Below are positions 54,951 to 63,762 of a DNA stretch of 64,000 nucleotides, piece by piece. The translations under genes and the position numbers were made by a program. Each line of letters opens with the position of its first letter. The first letter of the stretch is position 1. Under the pieces are notes generated by a model that saw only the letters and a list, made by a program, of their open reading frames with translations, did not search any database and was not told where the DNA came from. This DNA comes from Bosea sp. NBC_00550 (GTDB lineage: Bacteria; Pseudomonadota; Alphaproteobacteria; Rhizobiales; Beijerinckiaceae), in assembly GCF_026020075.1 (NCBI RefSeq), contig NZ_CP102772.1, positions 1,240,001-1,304,000 of the forward strand. Direction: 5' to 3'.

Positions 54951-56609
54951 ATGCATCTGCGAATTGTGTTCGCCAGCGTCATCGTCAGCGGGCTCGCCTC
55001 TCAGGCATACGGGCAGGCGACCGCGCCACCTTCACAACCGCAGGCACCCGTGGCGCCCCAGGCAGGGCAGGGCGAAGAGGTTCTCTCCAGCGCCCAGCTC
55101 GATGCGCTCGTCGCGCCGATCGCGCTCTACCCCGACGCCTTGCTCGCACAGGTGCTGATGGCTTCGACCTATCCGCTGGAGGTGGTGCAGGCGGATCGAT
55201 GGTTCGCAGCCAACAAGAAGCTGAAGGGCGACCCGCTGAAGGCAGCCGTCGACAAGCAAACCTGGGATGCGAGCGTGAAATCGCTCGTCGCGACTCCTTC
55301 GGTCCTGGAGATGATGAGCAAGAATCTCGACTGGACCCAGAAACTCGGCGATGCCGTCCTGGCCCAGCAGCCCGACGTCATGGACGGTGTCCAGAGGATG
55401 AGGGCGCGAGCCTACGACGCCAAGAAACTGTCTTCCGGCTCGCAGCAGAACGTCACGGTCCGGCAGGACAGCGGCAAGCAGATGATCCTGATCGAGCCGA
55501 CCCGGCCGGATACGGTCTACGTGCCTTATTACGATCCGGGTGTGGTTTACGGCACCTGGCCCTATCCCGCCTATCCACCCTATTACTTCCCTGCACCGGG
55601 TTATGTCGCGGCCGGGGTTGTCGCGACGGGCATCGCATTCGGCGCCGGCTATGCGCTCGGGCGGTGGACGTCGGGCGGATACTGGGGCGGAAACGTCAAC
55701 TGGGTTGGCGGGAACATCAATGTCAACCGCGATCGCGTGACGCATTGGGAGCACAACCCCCAGCACCGCCACGGCGTCCAATACCGCAACAACGCCGTCC
55801 AGCAGAAATTCGCGAACAACAACCTGCGTGCCGGCAGCGAAGGCAGGATGGATTTCCGTGGACGCAGCGGCGACGAGGTGCTTCGGCCGGGCGGCGACCG
55901 AGGCAATGCGGGGGCGGGTGCCCGTCCCGAGCAAAGGCCCGCCGACCGCGCGAATGCGGCCAATCGACCGGATCGCGGGCCTGGCGATCGGGCCGGAGCC
56001 GGCAACCGGCCGGATCGGCCCGGTGGAGATGGCGCGCGGCCTGGCGGGGAGGGCGGGCGCGGCGCGGGGGCGCCACGAGCCTCGACCCAACCGAGGCGCC
56101 CAGACGCGGGAGCAGGGCGTCCCGGGCCGACACGCGACAGCGCGTTCGGCGACATGCAGCCGGGCCGGGCCGCGAACCTCCAGTCACAGCGCGGGCATGC
56201 GAGCATGGCACGCGCGCCGGGCGGAGGCGGCCGTGCGATGCATGCCGGCGGTGGCGCCATGCGCGGCGGCGGTGCCCAGATGTCGCGCGGCGGAGGCGGA
56301 GGTCGAGGGGGCGGCGGTGGTGGCGGTGGCGGTGGGCGCCGATCCGACATCCAGCTCAAGAACCATGTGGTGCTGCTCGGGCACACGGACAGCGGGCTCG
56401 GCTTCTATCGTTTCGAGTATGGCGGCTCCAGGATGACCTATGTCGGCGTGATCGCGCAGGAAGTTCAGCGTGTGGCACCGTCAGCCGTATGGCGCGCCGC
56501 CGATGGCTATCTGCGGGTCGATTACCGGCAGATCGGCATCCCGTTCCAAACCCTCGGCCAGTGGAAAGCTTCGGGTTCGCGGATTCCCGCCGGGAAGAGC
56601 GGGGAGTGA
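54951..56609 (+). CDS. DUF3300 protein with C-terminal S74-like intramolecular chaperone domain
   Basis: This 552-residue protein has a signal peptide (1-22), a DUF3300 domain at about 45-165 (LDALVAPIALYPDALLAQVL, then MASTYPLEVVQADRW), a Tyr/Pro-rich stretch, a long Gly/Arg/Asn low-complexity region ending in a poly-Gly run, and a C-terminal Peptidase_S74-like domain (about 463-540). In the latter the order S465-D466-x3-K470 matches the Ser/Lys self-cleavage dyad of phage endosialidase chaperones, followed by YVGVIAQEVQRVAPSAV and the VDYRQIG end. It is followed by DUF2950, its usual partner. Function unknown; probably an envelope protein. Confidence 0.85.
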   Translation: MHLRIVFASVIVSGLASQAYGQATAPPSQPQAPVAPQAGQGEEVLSSAQLDALVAPIALYPDALLAQVLMASTYPLEVVQADRWFAANKKLKGDPLKAAVDKQTWDASVKSLVATPSVLEMMSKNLDWTQKLGDAVLAQQPDVMDGVQRMRARAYDAKKLSSGSQQNVTVRQDSGKQMILIEPTRPDTVYVPYYDPGVVYGTWPYPAYPPYYFPAPGYVAAGVVATGIAFGAGYALGRWTSGGYWGGNVNWVGGNINVNRDRVTHWEHNPQHRHGVQYRNNAVQQKFANNNLRAGSEGRMDFRGRSGDEVLRPGGDRGNAGAGARPEQRPADRANAANRPDRGPGDRAGAGNRPDRPGGDGARPGGEGGRGAGAPRASTQPRRPDAGAGRPGPTRDSAFGDMQPGRAANLQSQRGHASMARAPGGGGRAMHAGGGAMRGGGAQMSRGGGGGRGGGGGGGGGGRRSDIQLKNHVVLLGHTDSGLGFYRFEYGGSRMTYVGVIAQEVQRVAPSAVWRAADGYLRVDYRQIGIPFQTLGQWKASGSRIPAGKSGE

Positions 56610-56655
56610 AGCCCTCCGCGGCTTTCTCCAGGCGCATATAACAGGATGCAGTGCC

Positions 56656-57591
56656 ATGATCAGAGGGCTGATAGCCTTGCATCTCCTCTCGCGGCTGCTT
56701 TGCGGGGGCGCGGCAGGACTCGTTGCAATCACTTCGCCTGCAAGGGCGCAGGAAGTTTTCGTGTCGCCAACCGAAGCCGCCGCGGCGCTGGTGACGGCGT
56801 TGCGTGAGAGCAAAGCGACGCGCTTGTATTCAATTCTTGGCCTGTATGGTCGGGATATCGTCACCTCCGGTGACCCGGTGCGCGATTCGAATGATCGTGA
56901 ACGTTTCGTCGCAGCCTACGATGCCCGGCATTCGATCGTTGAGACCGGCCGGACGGCAACGCTTCTGGTCGGGCCGGACTCGTTTCCATTCCCGATCCCG
57001 ATGGTCGAGACACGCGGCGGCTGGACGTTCCTGGTCGAAGCAGGGCGCCGTGAAATGGTTGCGCGGCGCATCGGTCAGAACGAGCTTGCCGCCATGCAGA
57101 CCTCCCTTGCGGTTCTCGACGCCCAATATGAATACGCATCCCAAAGCCATGACGGCCAACCCGTCGGCACCTATGCGCAACGGATCGTCAGCCAACCGGA
57201 AACCCATGACGGCCTTTACTGGCCCACTGCATCGGGAGAGGCGCCGAGCCCGCTGGGCGAACTCGCCGGCCGGGCGGCAGCCGAAGGCTATGTAGCCGCG
57301 CAGACGCGGCAACCCTTCCATGGCTACTATTTCAAGATCTTGAAGAGCCAGGGCCCTGCCGCTCCCGGAGGAGCGGTCGACTACATTGCGGGAGGCAAGA
57401 TGATCGGCGGGTTCGGCCTGCTGGCCTATCCGGCCGAGTATGCGCGCTCAGGGTTGACGAGCTTCATGATCAGCCACGCCGGAACGCTGTATCAGAAGGA
57501 TCTCGGCCCCGACACGCGGAGCATTGCGGCCCGCATGCGGAGCTTCGACCCAGGCAAGGGCTGGGAGAAGGTGACGCCCGAAAAGCCGTAG
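56656..57591 (+). CDS. DUF2950 family secreted protein
   Basis: This 311-residue protein has a signal peptide ending ARAQ near residue 32. The mature part has the DUF2950 layout: FVSPTEAAAALVTALRESKA, the PIPMVETRGGWTFLVEAG strand, then DGLYWPTA and PFHGYYFKILKSQGPAAPGG, ending in the IAARMRSFDPGKGW segment. The gene is 46 bp after the DUF3300 gene; the pair is conserved in many Proteobacteria, suggesting one periplasmic complex of unknown role. I start at the ATG at 56656; the longer frame lies inside DUF3300. Confidence 0.87.
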   Translation: MIRGLIALHLLSRLLCGGAAGLVAITSPARAQEVFVSPTEAAAALVTALRESKATRLYSILGLYGRDIVTSGDPVRDSNDRERFVAAYDARHSIVETGRTATLLVGPDSFPFPIPMVETRGGWTFLVEAGRREMVARRIGQNELAAMQTSLAVLDAQYEYASQSHDGQPVGTYAQRIVSQPETHDGLYWPTASGEAPSPLGELAGRAAAEGYVAAQTRQPFHGYYFKILKSQGPAAPGGAVDYIAGGKMIGGFGLLAYPAEYARSGLTSFMISHAGTLYQKDLGPDTRSIAARMRSFDPGKGWEKVTPEKP

Positions 57592-57701
57592 GAACCCATG
57601 GCAGCCCCGCGCGACAAGCGCGAGAAGCCAACTGCGGCATGCCACGGGTCCTTGTCGAGCTTTCCCGCGCCGCTTGCGGACACCGGCCCGGAGAGATGCC
57701 G

Positions 57702-59399
57702 ATGATTGACGGGCTCCCGGTTCCGAGCGGCCTGCGGGGATACAGCCTGCAATGGCTGCGCTTCGACATCACGGCGGGTCTTGCCGTGGCGGCTGTCGCC
57801 ATTCCCAGTGCCGTCGCGTACCCCGCGATTGCCGGCCTCCCCGCGGAGACCGGCGTCTATGCGAGCATCCTGCCGCTGGTGGGCTATGCGCTGTTCGGGC
57901 CGTCTCGTAAGATAGTCGTAGGGCCAGACGCGCCGACCATGACGGTGCTGGCCGCCACACTTGCGAACCTCCCGCTGGACAACCCGACGGATCGCGTCGC
58001 CGCCGCGGCCGCGCTCGCACTGATGGTCGGCGTACTGTGCGTCCTCGGCAGCAAGCTCAGCCTCGGCCCCGTGGCGTCGTTCCTCTCACGCCCGATCCTG
58101 ATCGGCTTCATCTGCGGCATCTCGGTCTCCATCCTCATCGGCCAGATCGGGCGATTGACCGGCGTACGCATCGAAGCCGACGGGCTCGTGCTCCCGCTGC
58201 TCGAGATCGTCAAGAAAGCGGGCCTGATCCATTGGCCGTCGGTTGTGTTCGCCGGTGCGATGTTCCTGTTGCTCGCGCTGTCGGCGCGCTTTCGTTCGCC
58301 AGTGCCTGGGCCTCTGCTCGTGGTCGTCGTTGCGGGGCTGATATCCGCGTTGTTCGATCTCGCGGGCCGCGGCATGAAGGTGATCGGAGCGCTGCCGAGC
58401 ACGATGCCGGCGCTATCCCTTCCCGATGTGACCGGGCTGCCCGTCAAGGATCTCCTGCTTGGAGCCGGGGCGATCTGGCTGGTCGGGGTCAGCTCGGGTC
58501 TTGTCGCAGCGCGCAGTTTCGGGGCGAAGGACAAGTTCGAGGTCGATGCCGACCGGGAGCTGGCGGGGCTGGGTGCCGCCAACATCTTCTCCGGCCTGTT
58601 CAGCGGGTTTCCGATCACGGTGTCGGATTCGCGCACGGCAATAAATATCTCCGCCGGCGCCCGGTCGCAGCTTTCCGGGCTGGTGGCGGCCTTAGCTTTG
58701 ACGGTACTGCTGCTCTACTTCAACGATGCGCTGCGCCTTCTGCCAAATCCCGCGCTGGGCGCGATCCTGGCCTTCGCCGCCCTGAACCTGATCGATGTCT
58801 CGGGTCTTCGGGAAATCTGGCGGGTCAGCCGCATGGAGTTCGCCTTCGCCCTCATCAGCATGTGGGGCGCCATCAGCCTGGGCGTGCTCAACGGCGTCGT
58901 CATCGCCATTGCCGGCACCCTGCTCCATGTCCTTCTCAAGGAGATGCGTCCGCGTGATGCATTGCTCGGCCGCATCCCTGGCCGGCCAGGGTTCTACAAA
59001 CTTCATCGGACGGCGAATGCCGTGCCTCTACCCGGGCTCATGCTGTTCATGGTCCAGGGCAGCGTTCTGTTCTTCAATGCGGATCATGTCCGCTCCCGTT
59101 TCGAGAGCATCGCGGAGAATGCTCCGCCGGACACGAGGTGGCTGGTACTCGATGCGAGCGCGATCGCGCAGATCGACTCGACGGCTGCCGCCATGCTCGG
59201 GGGCCTGCGGCCGAGTCTGGCCGCGAAGGGCCTTAAGCTCGCTTTGGCGGAACTGCACAACGAGCCCCGGGAGATCCTGAGGCGCGCAGGTTTCTTTGAA
59301 GGGCCGGAGGGGACGCCAGTGTTCGAGGATCTCGAGGATGCGGTCCGCGCGCTCGCAGGGGAAAGATCCCGCCGTCCCAAGCCGGAGCAAATACTCTAG
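57702..59399 (+). CDS. SulP family anion transporter with STAS domain
   Basis: This 565-residue protein has an N-terminal membrane domain with about 11-14 helices and SulP motifs (GLAVAAVAIPSAVAYPAIAG, GFICGISVSILIGQ, GLFSGFPITVSDSRTAIN) and a C-terminal STAS domain from about 450 (LVLDASAIAQIDSTAAAMLG). Family members move sulphate, bicarbonate or dicarboxylates. A bicarbonate/CO2-related role would fit the decarboxylase block nearby, but sulphate is equally possible. The ATG at 57702 is six bases after another; GGAGAG precedes both. Confidence 0.9.
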   Translation: MIDGLPVPSGLRGYSLQWLRFDITAGLAVAAVAIPSAVAYPAIAGLPAETGVYASILPLVGYALFGPSRKIVVGPDAPTMTVLAATLANLPLDNPTDRVAAAAALALMVGVLCVLGSKLSLGPVASFLSRPILIGFICGISVSILIGQIGRLTGVRIEADGLVLPLLEIVKKAGLIHWPSVVFAGAMFLLLALSARFRSPVPGPLLVVVVAGLISALFDLAGRGMKVIGALPSTMPALSLPDVTGLPVKDLLLGAGAIWLVGVSSGLVAARSFGAKDKFEVDADRELAGLGAANIFSGLFSGFPITVSDSRTAINISAGARSQLSGLVAALALTVLLLYFNDALRLLPNPALGAILAFAALNLIDVSGLREIWRVSRMEFAFALISMWGAISLGVLNGVVIAIAGTLLHVLLKEMRPRDALLGRIPGRPGFYKLHRTANAVPLPGLMLFMVQGSVLFFNADHVRSRFESIAENAPPDTRWLVLDASAIAQIDSTAAAMLGGLRPSLAAKGLKLALAELHNEPREILRRAGFFEGPEGTPVFEDLEDAVRALAGERSRRPKPEQIL

Positions 59400-59453
59400 C
59401 CGAGTGTTTCACCCGTTCGCCCTTGTGGCGGAGCCGGCCGGAGACGCCCCGGT

Positions 59454-60077
59454 CTAGATACTACTGGGCTTGAGGAGGCCGAGCCGTTCGGCACAGGATA
59501 CGAGTTCGACCACCGAGCGGAGCTGCATCTTCTCCATGAGGTTGTGACGGTGGGCTTTCACCGTTCGCTCGGTCGTGCCGAGCTCGAAGGCGACCTGCTT
59601 GTTCATCTTGGCGCGCACGACAAGGTCGAAGACCTGGCGCTCGCGCCGGGTCAACATCTTGAGCCGCGCCATCGCGTCCTGAAGCCAGCTGTCCTGCTCG
59701 TTGGTCAGACGATGCCGCGCGATCGCGCGAGCGATGGCTCCGATGAATTCCTCACACGGTACCGGCTTCGTGAAAAAATCCTCGGCGCCGGCCTTGATCG
59801 CCCGCACGCCGGCCCGAACGTCACTATGCTCGGCGAGGAAAATGACGGGCAGGTTCGATCCAGCCTTGCTCAGGCGGTCGAAGAGATCGGGCGCCGCGTT
59901 GTCGCGACGCTGCACGTCGATGACGATGCAGCCTGCGCTGTCCCGCTCCGGCATCTGCTCGAGAATCTCGTCCGTGCTGCCATAGGCCTTTGTCCGATAG
60001 CCGCAGGCCCGGAGCAGGTCGTCGATCCCGCTGTGAGATTCCGTGTCACCGTCCACGACATAGATGAGATCTGACAT
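59454..60077 (-). CDS. FixJ/NarL-like response regulator with degenerate receiver
   Basis: In this 207-residue protein the C-terminal LuxR-type HTH is normal (LTRRERQVFDLVVRAKMNKQ and TERTVKAHRHNLMEKMQL). In the receiver the phospho-acceptor D54 and K104 are kept, but the acidic pair reads DGD (G10) and the conserved Thr/Ser at 82 is Ala. It may thus not switch by classic phosphorylation. The ATG at 60077 is favoured by GGGGGAA upstream. No partner kinase is visible in the window's end. It lies convergent with the SulP gene. Confidence 0.87.
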   Translation of the reverse strand: MSDLIYVVDGDTESHSGIDDLLRACGYRTKAYGSTDEILEQMPERDSAGCIVIDVQRRDNAAPDLFDRLSKAGSNLPVIFLAEHSDVRAGVRAIKAGAEDFFTKPVPCEEFIGAIARAIARHRLTNEQDSWLQDAMARLKMLTRRERQVFDLVVRAKMNKQVAFELGTTERTVKAHRHNLMEKMQLRSVVELVSCAERLGLLKPSSI

Positions 60078-60143
60078 TGGTATTCCCCCGAATTCCATGC
60101 CGGCGCCCGCAATCGGCGGAGCCGCCGGAGAGTGGTTGCGATT

Positions 60144-60575
60144 CTAGGGCGATTTCAAAGCGTCCCGATTGCAAAGGCGGTATCTCGACGTGATGCCGCC
60201 ATCCACGGCGTTGAAACGATAAAGGCCGCCATCGTTAGAGGGAGCGAGTATGACGCGGGCAGAGTCTGTTGCGATCGAAGTCGTGCAGCTGAGCCGAACG
60301 ATCTTTCGCTCTCCGCTCGGGATGACGCCGACGACCCGGCAGTTCGCCAGGGGAGTCGAGAGACGCCGAGGCGCGATGATGAAAGCCGGTGCGAAGGCGC
60401 TTGCAGGCCGCTTGAAGTCAACCGCATTCTTGGTAGGCACGAAAACGCTGGCACAGGGCGTCCCTTCCTCGATCCAGGCTCCCTGGATGCCGCTCGTTTG
60501 CGACCGCGCAATCTGCAACGGAGCTGCCGCCATGATCAGGGCGAACAGGCAAAGGCGACGGTTCACTACGATCAT
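60144..60575 (-). CDS. Secreted hypothetical protein
   Basis: This 143-residue protein has a signal peptide (MIVVNRRLCLFALIMAAAP, cleavage near RSQ). The mature part has two pairs of Cys (CASV/NCRV and SCTT/LCNR), suggesting disulphides, and β-rich composition (GIQGAWIEEG, then YRFNAVDGGITSRYRLCN). It looks like a small periplasmic lipocalin- or META-like β protein; no family is named with confidence. Confidence 0.65.
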   Translation of the reverse strand: MIVVNRRLCLFALIMAAAPLQIARSQTSGIQGAWIEEGTPCASVFVPTKNAVDFKRPASAFAPAFIIAPRRLSTPLANCRVVGVIPSGERKIVRLSCTTSIATDSARVILAPSNDGGLYRFNAVDGGITSRYRLCNRDALKSP

Positions 60576-60838
60576 AAAGGCCTCCGCATCTTGCGTGAGC
60601 TCGGCTTGGCAGTCGGTGCGTTCCGTTCCGAACGCCCTTGTCGAGACGACCAGAACCGGTAGGCCGTGAGCCGCGCTGGCTCAGGCGTTCTCGTCGATGA
60701 GGGGGGCATGTCTGGCTACCCGCGCAGTTCCCTTGGGGGATCAATCAATGCCGCAAACGGCCTCGCGGGTAGTAAGTTACAGTTGGCTACGTGCGCAGCG
60801 CGCTGGTTGCCACTGCCGGTAGCGGCAGATTTCGACCG

Positions 60839-62656
60839 CTACTTGGTTTCTGCGACGAGGCTCGATCGCACCGGAAAGCCGGCCTGAATTGCGCCGCGCC
60901 GCAGGATGGCGCGATCGCGCGCATTGAAGTTGCGCGCATCGAGTTCCGCGTCGAAATCTTTGAAGAAATCCGGCCGCTGCTTCAGGAATTCGGCCCGGTA
61001 TTGGCCGGTCTCCGCCTGGAGTCCCAGGCGCGAGAAGATGAGGGCAGCGACGAAATGATAGATCGAGAACTGGCGCAGGTTGGCGCGCCGGATCAGATCG
61101 GCGGCTCGTATATCGTCTCCTTCCATATAGGCGGCCAGAGCCAGGAGCCCGGTATAATAGCCGGAATGACCGGGGTTCTTTGACAACGCCTCCTCGATGA
61201 GAGCCGCGCCACGCGGCCAGTCCCCGGCCTGTGCCACCCGGCTGCCGAACTCCGCGAGCAGTTCCGTGTCGTTGGGATTGAGCTGCAGCGCCCGGGTGCC
61301 GATCCGGAGAGCCTCGGCCGGCTGCTTGCTGAAGTAGAGGACGGCCATCAAGGCCTGTAGCGCCCGGACATTCTCCGGATCGATGCGCACGGCGCGCTCC
61401 GCGGCCTCTCGCGCCCGTTCGGTGGGGCTTGGCGGACCCGGCCGCCGGTTCAGCTGGAAGCGATCCTCGTCGAGATAGATATAGGACAACATGGCCCAGC
61501 TGGTTGCGTGCTCGGGATAGCGCGCCGTGATCTGCTCGAGGCAGTCGCGCGTCTGAGCATGCGCGCTCGGATCGAGCACGGTGCGATAAAGATAGAAGCG
61601 GTATAAACACTGATATGTTTCAAGGCTTTGCACACCTCGTAGCTGCGTCGGTCGTGGCGGTGTGCTGAAGATGATGCCGTAGGGTTGTGCGACCGCCGTA
61701 GCGACTTTCGAGGCTATCATCGCTTCGATGTCGACGAGGTTATTGGCCTGTGGATCGGCATCGTAAGAACCAGACCAGACGATGGCGGACGTCTCGCCGT
61801 CGAGAACGCGGCTGGTCACCCTGAGCTTGCCCTCGAACAAGCGGACGCCGCCTTCCAGGACAAAGCGGCTGCCGAACCGTTGCCAGATCTCTGCCGCCGA
61901 GGCCGTCGGCGAGATCGTGTCCGCGGTCTCCCGCCCGAACACCGTCAGTTCCTTGAAGCGCGCAAGCTGGGACAACAGCTCCTCACCAAGCCCTGCCACG
62001 TAAAAATCGAGTTCGGGATTTCTCGACAGGTTGGCGAAGGGCCTGACGACCAGGGACGGTCCCTCGGGCTGGGCAGCCCGTGTCCCGGAAAGCTCGGGCG
62101 TCGAGGATGTCGGCATGCGGATCAGCAAGACGGCGACGATCGCTGCCATTGCAGCCACGCAACCTGCCAACCACGAACGGTTCAGCCACGCGACCATGGA
62201 CGGGCTGGATTCGCTCTGTCCGGGAGGTGGGCGTTGCGGCTCATGTTCCTGGTTTTCCAGCGGCTTCGGTCGCCAATGGAAGTGGGGCACATAGCCACCC
62301 TTCGGAATTTCGATCACGACCGGGTCGGCGCTTCCGCTGAGGAGGTAATGACGCTCCAGGGCCCGTCGTAACCGGCCGGCCTCAATGCGAACGACCGGAT
62401 CGTTCCGAATATCGAAGTTTTCGCTGCGGCCGAAGACTTCCACGGCGATCGAATACGCTTTGATGCGATCCCCACGTCCTTGGAGCGTCTCGTTGGTCAC
62501 ATAGATCAGGAATTGCCGTACCCGCTCCGGTACGCTGAACTGAGCGCTGGCTAAAATTCGCTCCAATTCTGCGCGGACGTCGATTTCGCTTGGCTCCAGC
62601 GCGTTTTGAACGCGCGAGCCATCAATATCCGGGCAGATGGACGGTGGCAGTTCCAT
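60839..62656 (-). CDS. Membrane protein with winged-helix-like N-terminus, TolB-N-like and TPR regions
   Basis: In this 605-residue protein residues about 25-125 form a cytoplasmic domain (LERILASAQFSVPERVRQFL, then DPVVRIEAGRLRRALERHYL and IPKGGYVPHF), followed by one transmembrane helix near 165-185, a periplasmic TolB-N/FlgO-like region (VRPFANLSRNPELDFYVAGL, GEELLSQLARFKELTVFGRE) and TPR-like repeats from about 370. This layout is common in rhizobial proteins annotated as adenylate-cyclase-like or CadC-like regulators, but there is no cyclase domain. A membrane-bound transcription factor is one possibility. The internal ATG at 62656 is preferred over 62677. Confidence 0.8.
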   Translation of the reverse strand: MELPPSICPDIDGSRVQNALEPSEIDVRAELERILASAQFSVPERVRQFLIYVTNETLQGRGDRIKAYSIAVEVFGRSENFDIRNDPVVRIEAGRLRRALERHYLLSGSADPVVIEIPKGGYVPHFHWRPKPLENQEHEPQRPPPGQSESSPSMVAWLNRSWLAGCVAAMAAIVAVLLIRMPTSSTPELSGTRAAQPEGPSLVVRPFANLSRNPELDFYVAGLGEELLSQLARFKELTVFGRETADTISPTASAAEIWQRFGSRFVLEGGVRLFEGKLRVTSRVLDGETSAIVWSGSYDADPQANNLVDIEAMIASKVATAVAQPYGIIFSTPPRPTQLRGVQSLETYQCLYRFYLYRTVLDPSAHAQTRDCLEQITARYPEHATSWAMLSYIYLDEDRFQLNRRPGPPSPTERAREAAERAVRIDPENVRALQALMAVLYFSKQPAEALRIGTRALQLNPNDTELLAEFGSRVAQAGDWPRGAALIEEALSKNPGHSGYYTGLLALAAYMEGDDIRAADLIRRANLRQFSIYHFVAALIFSRLGLQAETGQYRAEFLKQRPDFFKDFDAELDARNFNARDRAILRRGAIQAGFPVRSSLVAETK

Positions 62657-62797
62657 GGAATTGGCCCCCCTGACCAAGAATCCACGCTCGAACCAAGTCG
62701 CAAACAGCAGCCATATCTGTGTAATCTCCCGTTAGTTACTCCCATTCCGCGGTGGCGACCAGCTAATTGTGGGCATTCGCAGGGGGAGCTCGCCCCA

Positions 62798-63067
62798 ATG
62801 GACCCAGGCGTTCAGGCAGCTATCCGACGGTTGCCGAGGCACAAGAAGGCCATCGAGGAATTGGTGCTGTTCAGCGAAAGCTTCCGCGGTTTGTGCGGAG
62901 ATCTCGCCGAGGCGGAGGCCACTCTACGGCTTTGGCAAGAGTCAGAAGAGTCCGGGGCCGCCGCTCGCTGTCTCGAATACACGCATATCATCGACGGGCT
63001 GGAAGCGGAACTTCGGCAAGTGCTTCACGAGCGCGAGGCCCCGTCGAGAGAACCCCGCCAAAACTGA
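62798..63067 (+). CDS. Hypothetical helical protein, 89 residues
   Basis: The ATG follows GGGGGAG by nine bases. The product is helical and acidic (EELVLFSESFRGLCGDLAEA, then GLEAELRQVLHEREA). No family is recognised. It precedes the lipoprotein gene by 33 bp in the same direction and is divergent from the TPR protein. Confidence 0.65.
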   Translation: MDPGVQAAIRRLPRHKKAIEELVLFSESFRGLCGDLAEAEATLRLWQESEESGAAARCLEYTHIIDGLEAELRQVLHEREAPSREPRQN

Positions 63068-63100
63068 ACGCGCCTGGCTTTTGAAACGTGGAGAATTCCA

Positions 63101-63682
63101 ATGTCCAAGCACATGAACTGGATCTTCGCCGTCTCGCTGGCGGCAGTGGTCGCGGGGTGCGCCACCTATCCCACGGTGACCAGCCAAACCGTGATCGTTG
63201 CCGGCGTCGGGCCGGTCGAGGTCGAACAGCTCAATGTGGAGGTCGTCGACGTCATGCCGGCCGAACGCATGGTGGTTGTCCGGCAGGGCAGCCGCAGCTG
63301 GGCTGTGCTGGTGCCGGAACTCTTCGGCGACCTGCAGAACATCCGTGCCGGTGACCGGGTCGAAATCCGACGCGTCGAAGGCGTGGTCCTTAGCGCGAGA
63401 CGCGCCAGGAAGGGGGCCAAGCCAGGCATAGTCTATACCGAAGCGGTCAGCGGCCCGCCCTTCCAGAACCTGCCCGACAAATATGTCGTCCGCTCGCTGA
63501 CGCTCACTGCGCGCTTCGAGAGTTTCGATCCGGCAACCGGGATCGTGAACTATGTCGGCCCGGCGGGGCCGCGGACCCATCAGGTCGTCGACCCCGATAT
63601 CAAAATGGATCTCAGGCGCCTGAAGCGCGGCGACATGGTCGAGCTGACCTTCGCCGAAGGCTTCCATTTCCAGAAAAACTGA
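63101..63682 (+). CDS. Predicted lipoprotein
   Basis: This 193-residue protein has a signal peptide with lipobox VVAGC at 17-21, so it is likely lipid-anchored. The mature protein is β-rich, with GDRVEIRRVEGVV and a repeated-like RLKRGDMVELTFAEG near the end. No family is named; the pattern suggests a small β-barrel domain seen in envelope-stress lipoproteins. Its neighbours are small unknown genes. Confidence 0.75.
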   Translation: MSKHMNWIFAVSLAAVVAGCATYPTVTSQTVIVAGVGPVEVEQLNVEVVDVMPAERMVVVRQGSRSWAVLVPELFGDLQNIRAGDRVEIRRVEGVVLSARRARKGAKPGIVYTEAVSGPPFQNLPDKYVVRSLTLTARFESFDPATGIVNYVGPAGPRTHQVVDPDIKMDLRRLKRGDMVELTFAEGFHFQKN

Positions 63683-63762
63683 GCCCGTCGGCTCTGCCGC
63701 GCGCGAAGCACGAGGCGGTCGACCTCAGGCAAGAGCAGCGATCAGGAGAGGAGTTCTCAGCG

